Positions 27,331 through 35,499 of a DNA stretch of 64,000 nucleotides are shown piece by piece; positions within the stretch are counted from its first letter, which is position 1; each line of letters begins with the position of its first letter. The notes below the pieces were generated by a model. The model had not been told where the DNA came from. It saw only the letters and a list, made by a program, of their open reading frames with translations, and ran no database searches. The translations under genes and the position numbers were made by a program. This DNA comes from CAVRXZ01 sp963773035 (GTDB lineage Bacteria > Acidobacteriota > Vicinamibacteria > Vicinamibacterales > CAVVIG01), in the NCBI GenBank assembly GCA_963773035.1, contig CAVYZX010000005.1, positions 186,001 to 250,000 on the forward strand, in the 5' to 3' direction.

Positions 27331-28002
27331 CTAGTTGGACCCGAGGACGACGTGGAAGCCGGTTGGCGCGCCGGGCGGGGCGAGGACCGGAGGATACAAC
27401 GCCTCCACACCGGCGATGTCATCCAGATCGAGGATTCGCGGGCTGGTGTTGCAGGACGAGACCGACGGGTACATCGTGGCGCCCGAGACCGTCGAGTGTC
27501 CAAGACCGAGCGCGTGGCCGAATTCGTGCGCCGCGATGTCTTCGACGTAGAAGCCACCGGAACACCCGGTCGAGCCGGCGAAAAAACGGAACCCGCCATC
27601 CCAGAATACGATGTCGGCGTCCACAATCCGTCCGCCGCTGAACCACGAATACGTCGTCGCGATCGCGGAGCCACTCGACGCGTTTCGGAACATCACGAGG
27701 TTGATGTGGTCGAGCGTGTTCGTCGTTTGCGTGCTTGGGCCCGCGTACGCGAAGCGAAACGACGCCTGTGACTGCGCGCGCCAAGTGTCGGCGCCGGCGA
27801 ACACTGCGGTCGCCACGGCCGCGTCCGGGAGATCAAGGTTCGTCGGGTTCAGATAGTAGCCGACAGGCGATGACGCCCATGTGTAAGCCTGGCACGGAGA
27901 ACCTTGACACGCTACGTAGGCGCTGGCCCGGCTGGAAAAGCCACTTCCAACGGTCACGGCGGCGAGCACGGCCCCCACCACAATTCTCGGCGTGATGTTC
28001 AT
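27331..28002 (-). CDS. Secreted matrixin-like zinc metalloprotease
   Basis: 223 residues with a signal peptide (about 1-28, ending SRASA). The zinc site HExxHxxGxxH is complete in IAAHEFGHALGLGHSTVSGA, followed by the Met-turn ATMYPSV, so this is a metzincin of the M10A/matrixin type, reduced to the catalytic domain. Cys pairs at both ends may form disulfides. The ATG follows the TAA of the upstream gene with no gap, so both are on one transcript. It probably acts outside the cell. Confidence 0.88.
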   Translation of the reverse strand: MNITPRIVVGAVLAAVTVGSGFSSRASAYVACQGSPCQAYTWASSPVGYYLNPTNLDLPDAAVATAVFAGADTWRAQSQASFRFAYAGPSTQTTNTLDHINLVMFRNASSGSAIATTYSWFSGGRIVDADIVFWDGGFRFFAGSTGCSGGFYVEDIAAHEFGHALGLGHSTVSGATMYPSVSSCNTSPRILDLDDIAGVEALYPPVLAPPGAPTGFHVVLGSN

Positions 28003-28488
28003 TTATCGTCTCGCTGCTTCAGCCGCGGTCCGACGGACTTCGTCCAGAGTCAAGCTGCTCCCCGGGACGCGGTTCGAGCGATCGAGTTTGAGCACGCCCT
28101 GACCGCGTAGATGCGGCACGAATGCACCGCGGGGGGCCCGTTTGAGGTAGAAGACCGCGCGCTCGCCGACGGCGAACGTCTCGAGATCGGAGACTTTCAG
28201 CGTCACGTCCCCAATCGTGCCGCCTTCGACCTCGACGTCGAGCGACGACTGAGTCTGCCCTTTGAGCGTTTCGTCCACTGCCACGTGGACGATCGACATG
28301 ATTAACCGATCGCCGAATTCGTTTGTGCGCCAGGCGGGATTGACTGATTCGACATGACCGACGACGACGCGCTCCGCGCCGCGGGCGCGGTCTACGAGGG
28401 GAACGGGCGCCTCCTGCCTTGCGATGACGACGATGGAGAACGCGGCGACCAAACCAAGCGCGAGCGGGACGCGTCGCGGCACTAACAC
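28003..28488 (-). CDS. Secreted protein of unknown function, operon partner of the matrixin
   Basis: 161 residues from a GTG at 28488. The N-terminal hydrophobic segment (residues 7-23) can act as signal peptide. The body starts RAERVVVGHVESVNPAWRTN and contains VAVDETLKGQTQSSLDVEVE and ERAVFYLKRAPRG, a beta-rich pattern. The C-terminus is basic. I do not recognise a domain. Its stop directly abuts the metalloprotease ATG. A role as chaperone, inhibitor or co-factor of the protease is possible but only suggested by position. Confidence 0.7.
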   Translation of the reverse strand: MLVPRRVPLALGLVAAFSIVVIARQEAPVPLVDRARGAERVVVGHVESVNPAWRTNEFGDRLIMSIVHVAVDETLKGQTQSSLDVEVEGGTIGDVTLKVSDLETFAVGERAVFYLKRAPRGAFVPHLRGQGVLKLDRSNRVPGSSLTLDEVRRTAAEAARR

Positions 28489-28686
28489 CCACTGTGAGGG
28501 GACAAGAACGGTACCGAGAACAGAGCTGTGACGTATTCAGCAATAACACATGTGTCTGCAACAGCTTAGTCGGCGAGTCCGCAGGCACGGCTGAGTCGCT
28601 GCGGGAACAGAATGGAAAGGGGGATTTCGGGATTGTCAGGATCCCATCGGCCAGCACGTCACGGTCGGGCCGCTACAATCTGCGTG

Positions 28687-29367
28687 ATGTCGGTCGCTTC
28701 GCACCTTGCGGTCTCGCCCGCAAAGTATGACGCCCGGATCCGCTCCCTGATCCCGCTCTACGACGAGCTGATTGCGGAAGTCGCTAGCGCGCTCGGCCAT
28801 GCCGCGCGTCCGGTGCGGATCGTGGTCGATCTCGGCATCGGCACCGGCGCCCTCGCGCGGGCGTGCCTGGAGCGCACGCCGGGCTCGCGTGTCTGCGGCA
28901 TCGATGCCGATCCGGACATGATGGCGATCGCGCGCTCCCGCCTCGGTCGTCTGTCACGCCGCGTGATGATGACAACGGGCAGTTTTCTGGACGAGGCGCT
29001 GCCCTCCTGCGATGCCATCGTCGCAAGCTACTCGCTGCATCACATCCGGACGCCCCGCGCGAAGCTGGCATTCTATCGTCGCTGCTACCGAGCCCTTCGT
29101 CCCGGCGGCGTCCTGATCAATGGCGACTGCGCACCGGCCTCGACCCCACGAGGATTCGCGCGCGATCTCGACGTCTGGTTCGCCCATCTCGGAAAGACGT
29201 TCGGCAGCCGAGCACGAGGACGGCGCGTCTACGAATCGTGGGCCGACGAGGACGTGTACTTGCCACTCACCGAAGAGATCCGTCTGTTGGAGCGCGCCGG
29301 TTTCCGCGTGGACGTGCCGTGGCGCCGCTCGCCGTTCGCCGTCATCGTCGGCTGTCGGCCGGCGTAG
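28687..29367 (+). CDS. Class I SAM-dependent methyltransferase
   Basis: 226 residues. Motif I is VVDLGIGTGALARACL and the acidic end of the next strand is VCGIDADPDMMAIA. SCDAIVASYSLHHI and YRALRPGGVLINGD give motifs post-I and III. The ATG at 28687 is the plausible start, since the earlier open frame has no family content. The substrate is unknown and neighbours give no hint. Confidence 0.85.
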   Translation: MSVASHLAVSPAKYDARIRSLIPLYDELIAEVASALGHAARPVRIVVDLGIGTGALARACLERTPGSRVCGIDADPDMMAIARSRLGRLSRRVMMTTGSFLDEALPSCDAIVASYSLHHIRTPRAKLAFYRRCYRALRPGGVLINGDCAPASTPRGFARDLDVWFAHLGKTFGSRARGRRVYESWADEDVYLPLTEEIRLLERAGFRVDVPWRRSPFAVIVGCRPA

Positions 29368-29464
29368 AACCTACTGTTTGCTCACCAGTTCGCGGGCTGA
29401 TGATGGGTGAAGCGCAGGAGGTCGCCCTGTGAAGGGGCGGAGCTTGCGCACCGCCCCTCCAAGG

Positions 29465-30019
29465 TCATTTCGCTTCTTCGACAGCCGTCACCACCGCCTG
29501 CGTGTACGTGATCTCGATCCTGTCGCCGGCCTTGACTCCCTCGAGATTCTTCTTGTCATCCACATGTCGGGTAATGGTGAGGCCGTTTGCGGTTGTCACC
29601 GTGATGGACGGCACGGCCATGTCCACCGACTTCACGGTCACCGTCATCTTCTCCTGGGTTGCAACTGAACCTGCAGGAAGCGCGCTCTTGGCTCGGTTCA
29701 GCGCAGCTTCGTAGCTGGCGGGATTAGCGGTTTGTCCTGGTTTGAGTAGCTGGAACACCATCGATTCGTAGTAGGTCAGCCGAACCTTTTGGCCCACCTT
29801 CAATTCGTTGAACCGGGCAATTGCCGGGCTCACGCTATAGATATCTTCTTCGCCTTTGTCATTCTTCAGTGTGATCGTTCGCTTCGTCTGATCGATGGCT
29901 TGAATAGTGGCGCTGGCCGTCATCGAGTTCGCCTTCGTCACAGTCTGCTGGGCGAGTGCCGACGACGCGCCCGCGAACCACACGAGTCCCGCCAGAATCG
30001 CCATACGTCTTCGCATCAT
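29465..30019 (-). CDS. Exported protein of unknown function
   Basis: 184 residues with a clear signal peptide (MAILAGLVWFAGASSALAQ). The mature part alternates short beta motifs: TASATIQAIDQTKRTITLKN, then later KMTVTVKSVDMAVPSITVTT. These look like two related OB-like or KOW-like units each ending with a GQKVRLTY/GDRIEITY strand. AGGAGGA lies 6 bases before the ATG. It is likely periplasmic. I cannot name the family with confidence. Confidence 0.75.
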   Translation of the reverse strand: MMRRRMAILAGLVWFAGASSALAQQTVTKANSMTASATIQAIDQTKRTITLKNDKGEEDIYSVSPAIARFNELKVGQKVRLTYYESMVFQLLKPGQTANPASYEAALNRAKSALPAGSVATQEKMTVTVKSVDMAVPSITVTTANGLTITRHVDDKKNLEGVKAGDRIEITYTQAVVTAVEEAK

Positions 30020-30270
30020 GATTCCTCCTCGCTATTGGATTACAGGAAGTACCGGCCGATAGAATTCACAGCTTATTGCGTCGCGACTTTATCGTCTCCT
30101 TTCGTCAGCGGGGACACGGTGTAGAGATTGTCCTCATCCACTGCGTCCGGGCTTCAAACCGGTTCCGTCGTGGCATCGAGAACCGGCGGGCAGAGCATCT
30201 TTCACGCCATCAAGCTCAAGAGCGAGGATGCCTGCAGGAGAGCCTCAACCGCCGTCCGCCTCGAACACGA

Positions 30271-30300
30271 AATTTCGCTTTGTATATTAGGAGCGAAATT
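30271..30300. promoter_or_regulatory. Inverted repeat before a broken gene
   Basis: AATTTCGCT (30271-30279) and AGCGAAATT (30292-30300) form 9-bp arms around 12 bases that contain an AGGAG-type ribosome site for GTG 30301. It could be an operator or an RNA hairpin controlling translation. Confidence 0.45.
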
Positions 30301-30722
30301 GTGTCGGCGCAATTGCCAAGCTCATCAATCACGATGAAATCCTCGCTCCTACCGGCCGGAGGTCCTCCGACTTCCCGGAGCCGCCGTCGAAAGCCGGTCT
30401 CCGAAGAGACTGAGTTGGGGCTCCAGTTGCCATCACGTCGATTGCGTTTTGCCCTGTGCGGCTTAGCGTTGGTGGTGTTCACCGCTGACCTGGCCGTGCG
30501 CGCCGCGCACCCGTCGGCCTTCGGCCTGCAGTCGTCCGCTCAACTCGGTGGGGATTATGCGAGCCTCGACGCCCGGCGCCAGCGCCTCGTCGACGACTGG
30601 GTGAAGCGATTTAACACCGCAGCCCGTCAGAAGCTGGAACCTGGACGCCGGTGCTCCGAATGTTGTGGCTCAAGGAGGCAGACGCCTGGCACATTACCGT
30701 CTACGGCATCGAAGCTCCTTGA
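30301..30722 (+). pseudogene. Broken gene for an exported protein, internal part lost
   Basis: GTG 30301 (AGGAG upstream) or ATG 30334 opens a frame with an Arg-rich start, a membrane segment (RFALCGLALVVFTADLAVRA) and DYASLDARRQRLVDDWVKRF. At about 30645 coding sense moves to another frame that reads VLRMLWLKEADAWHITVYGI and stops at 30722. The joint looks like a deletion with frameshift. I do not recognise the intact family. Confidence 0.5.
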
Positions 30723-30777
30723 ATCGGCCGGACACGGGGCGTCCTAAATTCATAGAGTTCACTCAGATCGGGACAGT

Positions 30778-31848
30778 TCATTCGGGCAGTGCGGTCGCGA
30801 ACTCACTCTCGAGTTTGAGTTGCAGTTTCGCGAGATTCTCCGACACCGTTGACCGCGCTCGGGAAGTGACGAACTTACGTGTCAGGCCGCCGAACATGCC
30901 GTCGAACGCGTCGACGCGAGATCGGTTGATATACGCCACGTAGGTGGCAGCAGACGATGCGGACCGATCACGCAGGAGCACCGTCAAGCCGAGCGAGGCG
31001 TCGAAGTAGTGAGAGCCGTAAATGTGCTTGGACGCGATTGCGTAATCCGTCGGGGAATCGTCTGCCGTCCGCGAAATCGCGAGATGTGTGACGCTGGCGA
31101 CCGTTCGCCGGCCGACTCTCTCCTTCGACCAGTACACCAGGTCGGTGGTCCCAGGTCCGGCGCTGGGATACTCGAACAGATGCCGCTTCAACGTCGGGAA
31201 CTGCAGCCACACGCCCTGTTCTGAGTCCGCGAGTGAGACAAACTCGCGTCCTAGATTCAGCGGTGTCGGCTGATCGGCGTACTGCATGGAGGCCGTCGCG
31301 CCTGCTTTCTGATACTCGGTGACGTAGTCGACCAGAATCTGGCGCATCAGACTGTTGGCGTGCTGTTGGGCGTCGGCACGCCCCCAATCCAGCTCCTGAT
31401 GAAAGCGGTTGATCGCATCCGCGGACAGCTGCAGCCCGCAGTCCCCGATACGGCAGGCCTGAAGACTCCGAATATCGGCATCGTCAAGCGTGAGAGCGCC
31501 CACGTCCTGAAGAGTCGGCGGGTTGTGGAACACGCCAATCTGGAGCACCGCATCATCTCTCTTGAACTGTGCGATGTCCGCGAGGCGCTCGACGTAAAAC
31601 TCGGGCGTGACCTTCATCCGAACAACACCAAGCGTTCCGACTTCGCGTGGATCGTTCACCGGAAGCGTCCGCGAGACGACCTGGCCACGGTTGATGCGGT
31701 CGAAGTCGGCGGCGGTGAAATTGAAGGAGGAAGCGAGAAAGAAACGGGCCGGGTCGTCTTTGGCGGTTGCTCCCGCGCCCGCGACCAGGAGGAGCAGCAT
31801 ACAAACGTTCAAGACGTGGGCCATGGACAACTCGTCAGTTCGCCGCAC
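30778..31848 (-). CDS. Exported protein of unknown function
   Basis: 356 residues from GTG 31848, which has AGGAG 8 bases upstream; ATG 31824 is a second possible start that leaves a cleaner signal peptide (LNVCMLLLLVAGAGATA). The mature part begins DDPARFFLASSFNFTAADFD. It contains a central DADIRSLQACRIGDCGLQLS segment with two Cys and many short beta/alpha stretches. I see no enzyme motif. Its ribosome site lies in a perfect 18-bp palindrome (31857-31874), so expression is likely controlled there. Confidence 0.75.
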   Translation of the reverse strand: MRRTDELSMAHVLNVCMLLLLVAGAGATAKDDPARFFLASSFNFTAADFDRINRGQVVSRTLPVNDPREVGTLGVVRMKVTPEFYVERLADIAQFKRDDAVLQIGVFHNPPTLQDVGALTLDDADIRSLQACRIGDCGLQLSADAINRFHQELDWGRADAQQHANSLMRQILVDYVTEYQKAGATASMQYADQPTPLNLGREFVSLADSEQGVWLQFPTLKRHLFEYPSAGPGTTDLVYWSKERVGRRTVASVTHLAISRTADDSPTDYAIASKHIYGSHYFDASLGLTVLLRDRSASSAATYVAYINRSRVDAFDGMFGGLTRKFVTSRARSTVSENLAKLQLKLESEFATALPE

Positions 31849-31856
31849 ATTCTTAA

Positions 31857-31874
31857 CTCCTAAATATTTAGGAG
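31857..31874 (-). promoter_or_regulatory. Perfect 18-bp palindrome covering the ribosome site of the gene at 30778-31848
   Basis: CTCCTAAATATTTAGGAG is fully self-complementary. On the minus strand its 3' half TTTAGGAG is the Shine-Dalgarno sequence for GTG 31848. It may bind a dimeric repressor (winged-helix operators often look like this) or hide the ribosome site in an RNA hairpin. Confidence 0.65.
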
Positions 31875-31955
31875 ATGACAGCTGACTCTATGGGATGAGC
31901 GGCCCCCGTGTCAACTAAGGAATTAAGAGTTGGCGACGCAGCGTTAGGAATCAGC

Positions 31956-31993
31956 TTGACAGGCTATGCTCAAGTACTCTATTGAATACTTGA
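31956..31993 (+). promoter_or_regulatory. Promoter and inverted-repeat operator of the ArsR-rhodanese operon
   Basis: TTGACA (31956-31961) and TATTGA (31980-31985) are 18 bases apart. TCAAGTA (31970-31976) and TACTTGA (31987-31993) are perfect arms around a 10-base spacer that covers the -10 element. This is what an autoregulated ArsR-family promoter would look like. The expected transcript starts only a few bases before ATG 31996. Confidence 0.65.
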
Positions 31994-31995
31994 CC

Positions 31996-32712
31996 ATGGC
32001 CGATGCCCACCGCGTATTCAAAGATCGCCTCTACGGGCAGTTCGCCCGGCTCGGCAAAGCGCTCGCCAGCCCGCACCGGATCGAGATACTGGAGTTGCTG
32101 GCTCAAAGCGAACGCACGGTTGATTCGCTCGCCGCCGAGATCGGCCTGTCGTTGGCGAATGCATCGCAACACCTTCAGGTGCTGCGACAAGCCGCGCTGG
32201 TCATGAGCCGCAAAGAAGGTCTCTTCGTCTATTACCGGCTCGTCGACCCTTCGGTCTTCGACCTCTGTGCCGCTCTTCACACCGTCGCTGAACGGCGTCT
32301 CGCCGACCTCGATCGCCTCGTCCGCGAGCACTTCGGGGACCGCACCGGCGCCGAGCCCGTTCGCATGCGGGAACTGCTCGTTCGGGCACGGACGGGCGAC
32401 ATCGTGATTTTGGACGCCCGACCCGCAGCCGAGTACCGGGCTGGCCACATTGCGGGCGCGATTTCCATTCCGATTGACGAGCTCCAGGCGCGGCTTCGGT
32501 CGCTGCAGAACGACAAGGAGTACGTCGCGTACTGTCGCGGACCATACTGCGTCTATGCCGACCGCGCGGTCGAACTGCTTCGAAAGAGCCGACGACGGGC
32601 GCGGCGTCTGATCGAAGGATTTCCTGAATGGCGGGCTGCGGGATTTCCTATCGCGCGAGGTGAGGAGCTGGCGACAGGCACGAGACACATCCGGAGGAAC
32701 CGATGGCACTAA
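31996..32712 (+). CDS. ArsR-family repressor fused to a rhodanese domain
   Basis: 238 residues. Residues about 10-90 are an ArsR winged helix (LGKALASPHRIEILELLAQS, then LSLANASQHLQVLRQAALVM). Residues about 120-220 are a rhodanese domain (DIVILDARPAAEYRAGHIAG) with the active-site loop AYCRGPYC, so Cys chemistry (sulfur transfer or metalloid/persulfide sensing) is likely. I chose ATG 31996 because the frame upstream overlaps the predicted promoter and operator. Its stop overlaps the ATG of the next gene. It probably represses the whole operon to 36155 and releases it on contact with a thiophilic oxyanion, metalloid or persulfide. Confidence 0.85.
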   Translation: MADAHRVFKDRLYGQFARLGKALASPHRIEILELLAQSERTVDSLAAEIGLSLANASQHLQVLRQAALVMSRKEGLFVYYRLVDPSVFDLCAALHTVAERRLADLDRLVREHFGDRTGAEPVRMRELLVRARTGDIVILDARPAAEYRAGHIAGAISIPIDELQARLRSLQNDKEYVAYCRGPYCVYADRAVELLRKSRRRARRLIEGFPEWRAAGFPIARGEELATGTRHIRRNRWH

Positions 32713-33485
32713 CTTGCCCTGTTGATTTCGACACCGTGACGCTCCGCGCAGAGATCCAGACGATGTACTCGCGCGTCGCCACGATGCCCGACGGCGCATT
32801 CCACTTTCACCGCGGGCCGGAGTACGCCGTCACCAGGCTCGGATACAACTCGGCCGAGCTCGCAGCGCTGCCACTGTCGGTGACGTCGTCGTTCGCGGGT
32901 GTTGGCAATCCTCACGCGATTGCGCCAATTCATGAGGGGGCCGTCGTCCTCGACGTCGGCTGCGGCGCCGGTACGGATTTGCTGCTTGCCGCACGACACG
33001 CTGGTCCCGCGGGCCGCGCATTTGGCGTCGACATGACCGAGGGCATGCGGGCACGAGCGTCAGCGGGAGCAGCGGAGTGCGGACTGGCTCATGTTGAAGT
33101 GTGGGACAGCGACGCAACGTGCCTGCCGGTCGCCGATTTGAGTGTGGATGTCGTGATCTCGAACGGCGTACTGAACCTCGTACCCGACAAATTCAGGGCC
33201 ATCGGTGAAATTGCCCGCGTCTTGAAACCGGGCGGGCGTGCCCAAATCGCCGATATTGTGATCGGGGAAATCCTGCCAGAAAGCACCCTCCGCGACATCG
33301 ATCTCTGGACTGGTTGAATCGCCGGTGCTCTGCTGGAAGCAGAGCTTGTGGACACCTTCGCGGCGGCCGGCTTCCGCGACGTGCACATCGTCGCCCGATT
33401 CGATTGTTTTGCGGGGACGTCAAAAGAGCGGACCGCAAGACGATACGGCGTCGGCGGCGTGAACCTTGTGGCAACTCGCACGTAA
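32703..33485 (+). CDS. ArsM-like SAM methyltransferase, candidate selenoprotein (in-frame TGA at 33315)
   Basis: With TGA 33315-33317 read as selenocysteine (Sec205) the frame gives 260 residues ending at a TAA at 33483. The SAM site is VVLDVGCGAGTDLLLAARHA and motif III is ARVLKPGGRAQIADIV. Past the TGA, IAGALLEAELVDTFAAAGFR and RYGVGGVNLVATRT are plainly the normal family end. The TGA falls in LWTG-U-IAGAL, aligning with the conserved arsenic-binding Cys of arsenite methyltransferases (WGEC-like block). RFDCFAG supplies a later Cys. A stem-loop fitting a SECIS follows. The ATG overlaps the regulator gene. Without recoding the protein would lose 56 residues. Confidence 0.8.
33327..33345 (+). 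promoter_or_regulatory. Candidate bacterial SECIS of the methyltransferase gene
   Basis: GCTCTGC and GCAGAGC form a perfect 7-bp stem with loop TGGAA. The loop begins 17 bases after the TGA, and its second base is G. This matches the usual bacterial rule (loop 16-37 bases after UGA, G in the first two loop positions). Confidence 0.65.
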
Positions 33486-33505
33486 CGAAAGCCCGTGGTG
33501 CGCCG

Positions 33506-34249
33506 ATGATTTTTCGTCCCTTCTACTATTTCGACCTCGGCTGCGCGGCGTACTTTTTCGGCTGCGGCACAGTTGGAAAATGCGCGGTAGTGGACGCGCG
33601 CGCGGACGATGTGGAGGCGTATGCAGCGTTCGCGACGGCCAAGAACATGCGCATCACCCATGTCATCGACACGCACATCCACGCGGATCATCGTTCGGGT
33701 GGACGGAAGCTCGCCCAACGCGTCGGGGCCGACTATTGCCTGCACGAATCGGCGGACGTCAAGCTGCCGTTCACTCCGCTTCGAGATGGACAACAGATCG
33801 ACTTGGGAAATACCAAGGCGACCGTGCTGCACACGCCCGGGCATTCTCCGGAAAGCATTTGCCTGGTCGTCACCGACCTCAGGCGAGGGCCAGCCCCATG
33901 GTTCGTCTTGACGGGCGACACCCTCTTTGTAGGAGCGGTCGGGCGGCCGGATCTTCCCGGACAGGCAGAGGAGAATGCTGAACGACTGTACTCGAGCATT
34001 CACGAAAAGCTGCTGGCCCTGCCTGACGACGTGGAAATCTATCCAGGTCATTTCTCGGGCTCGGTTTGCGGCACCGGGCTAAGCGGCAAGCCGGCAAGCA
34101 CAATCGCGTTCGAACGACGTTGGAATCTCATGTTGTCACTTGGTCGAAAAGCGTTTGTCGCGGCCCTCTCCGATGTCCCGCCCAAGCCCGAAGGCATGGA
34201 GCGCATTCTCGCGTTCAATCGGGGCCTGCACGAAGAGACTGCTGTGTGA
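33506..34249 (+). CDS. Metallo-beta-lactamase-fold hydrolase, persulfide dioxygenase-like
   Basis: 247 residues from ATG 33506. The metal motif is DTHIHADHRSGGRKLA, with later VLHTPGHSPESICLV, LTGDTLFVGAVGRPDL and the C-terminal VEIYPGHFSGSVCGTGLSGK. This layout (THxHADH, GRPDL, YPGH...GKP) is that of the ETHE1/persulfide dioxygenase and related rhodanese-linked hydrolases, which oxidise glutathione persulfide. The earlier open frame is antisense-like and starts inside the previous gene. Together with the rhodanese regulator it suggests sulfane-sulfur or selenium/arsenic thiol chemistry. Confidence 0.85.
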   Translation: MIFRPFYYFDLGCAAYFFGCGTVGKCAVVDARADDVEAYAAFATAKNMRITHVIDTHIHADHRSGGRKLAQRVGADYCLHESADVKLPFTPLRDGQQIDLGNTKATVLHTPGHSPESICLVVTDLRRGPAPWFVLTGDTLFVGAVGRPDLPGQAEENAERLYSSIHEKLLALPDDVEIYPGHFSGSVCGTGLSGKPASTIAFERRWNLMLSLGRKAFVAALSDVPPKPEGMERILAFNRGLHEETAV

Positions 34250-35499
34250 CCGAGGTCATGGCGGGCCGAGCTCCAGTTCAGATCCGCCTAGGCCTTCGCG
34301 AGAACGCCGCTCCATTCGCTCTGCTCGTGGTTATCAATGCGTTCGTTGGCGCAATGGTCGGACTGGAGCGCAGCCTGCTTCCAGCCATCGCCGAACACGA
34401 TTTTCAACTGGCTGCGCGAACGGCTGCGCTGTCGTTCATCGTTGTATTCGGCCTCACGAAGGCGGCGACTAACTATTTCGCTGGCCGCTTTGCCGATCGC
34501 TTCGGACGCAAGCCGATCCTCATTGCCGGCTGGTTGATCGCCGTCCCCGTTCCGTTCTTGCTGATGTGGGCGCCCAGTTGGAACTGGGTCCTCGTCGCGA
34601 ATGGCCTGTTGGGCGTCAGTCAGGGACTCGCGTGGTCGACCACCGTCATCATGAAAATCGATCTGGTTGGTCCGGCTCATCGAGGTCTGGCGATGGGGTT
34701 GAATGAGTTCGCCGGTTATGTCGCCGTCGGAGGTGCCGCGTTCGCGACGGGTGTCATCGCTGCCCGCACCGGCCTTCGGCCGCAACCGTTCTATTTAGGT
34801 GTCGCGTTTACCGCGCTCGGTCTCGTTCTGTCCACGCTCGTTCGCGAGACGGCGCCGCACGCGGCGTTGGAGGCAACGCAGCGTGGCGAGGCGTCAAGCC
34901 GCCTTGGCAATCGAGAGATCTTCTGGCGGACGACGTTCGCGAATCGCGACTTGTCCGCGGTGAGCCAGGCAGGACTCGTAAACAACCTCAACGACGGAAT
35001 GGCTTGGGGCCTGTTTCCGCTGTTCTTCGCTGCGGCCAACCTGGGTTTCGCGCAAATTGGGGCGCTCGCCGCCATTTATCCGCTGACATGGGGTGTCGGC
35101 CAGCTCGTGACCGGAACTCTCTCCGACAGGATCGGCCGGAAGCCGCTGATCGTCATGGGCATGTGGGCCCAGGCTCTCGCTATTGGCTTCGTCAGCATTT
35201 CAAGCCGCTTCGGCGGCTTCGCGTTTGGCGCCACCCTGTTGGGCGTCGGCACAGCCATGGTTTATCCGACACTGCTCGCGGCGATCGGCGATGTCGCGCA
35301 CCCATCGTGGCGCGCATCGGCCGTGGGCGTATACAGGCTCTGGCGGGACCTCGGCTATGCGATCGGCGCGCTGCTCGCCGGCATCTGTGCGGATCGGTTG
35401 GGTCTGGCTGGCGCCATGCAGGTGGTAGGTGCCCTGACGTTCATCTCAGGACTCGTGGCCGCGATCCGCATGCACGAAACCCTGGCGGTGGCGCGATGA
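34246..35499 (+). CDS. MFS transporter in the ArsR-rhodanese operon
   Basis: 417 residues, 12 predicted membrane segments. GTG 34246 overlaps the stop of the hydrolase gene (GTGTGACC); ATG 34258 is the alternative. The MFS signatures are in GRFADRFGRKPILIAGWLI and again in GTLSDRIGRKPLIVMGMWAQ, one per half. NDGMAWGLFPLFFAAANLGF lies in the second half. Its place between the hydrolase and two methyltransferases suggests export of a methylated or otherwise modified metalloid/sulfur compound, but the substrate is inference only. Confidence 0.85.
   Translation: MTEVMAGRAPVQIRLGLRENAAPFALLVVINAFVGAMVGLERSLLPAIAEHDFQLAARTAALSFIVVFGLTKAATNYFAGRFADRFGRKPILIAGWLIAVPVPFLLMWAPSWNWVLVANGLLGVSQGLAWSTTVIMKIDLVGPAHRGLAMGLNEFAGYVAVGGAAFATGVIAARTGLRPQPFYLGVAFTALGLVLSTLVRETAPHAALEATQRGEASSRLGNREIFWRTTFANRDLSAVSQAGLVNNLNDGMAWGLFPLFFAAANLGFAQIGALAAIYPLTWGVGQLVTGTLSDRIGRKPLIVMGMWAQALAIGFVSISSRFGGFAFGATLLGVGTAMVYPTLLAAIGDVAHPSWRASAVGVYRLWRDLGYAIGALLAGICADRLGLAGAMQVVGALTFISGLVAAIRMHETLAVAR

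Noticed and set aside
30076..30330. N-terminal extension of the broken gene at 30301
   Set aside because: Arg-rich residues without family look; a good ribosome site exists only before GTG 30301.
33314..33505. Longer N-terminus of the metallo-beta-lactamase-fold protein
   Set aside because: These codons overlap the C-terminal part of the methyltransferase in another frame.
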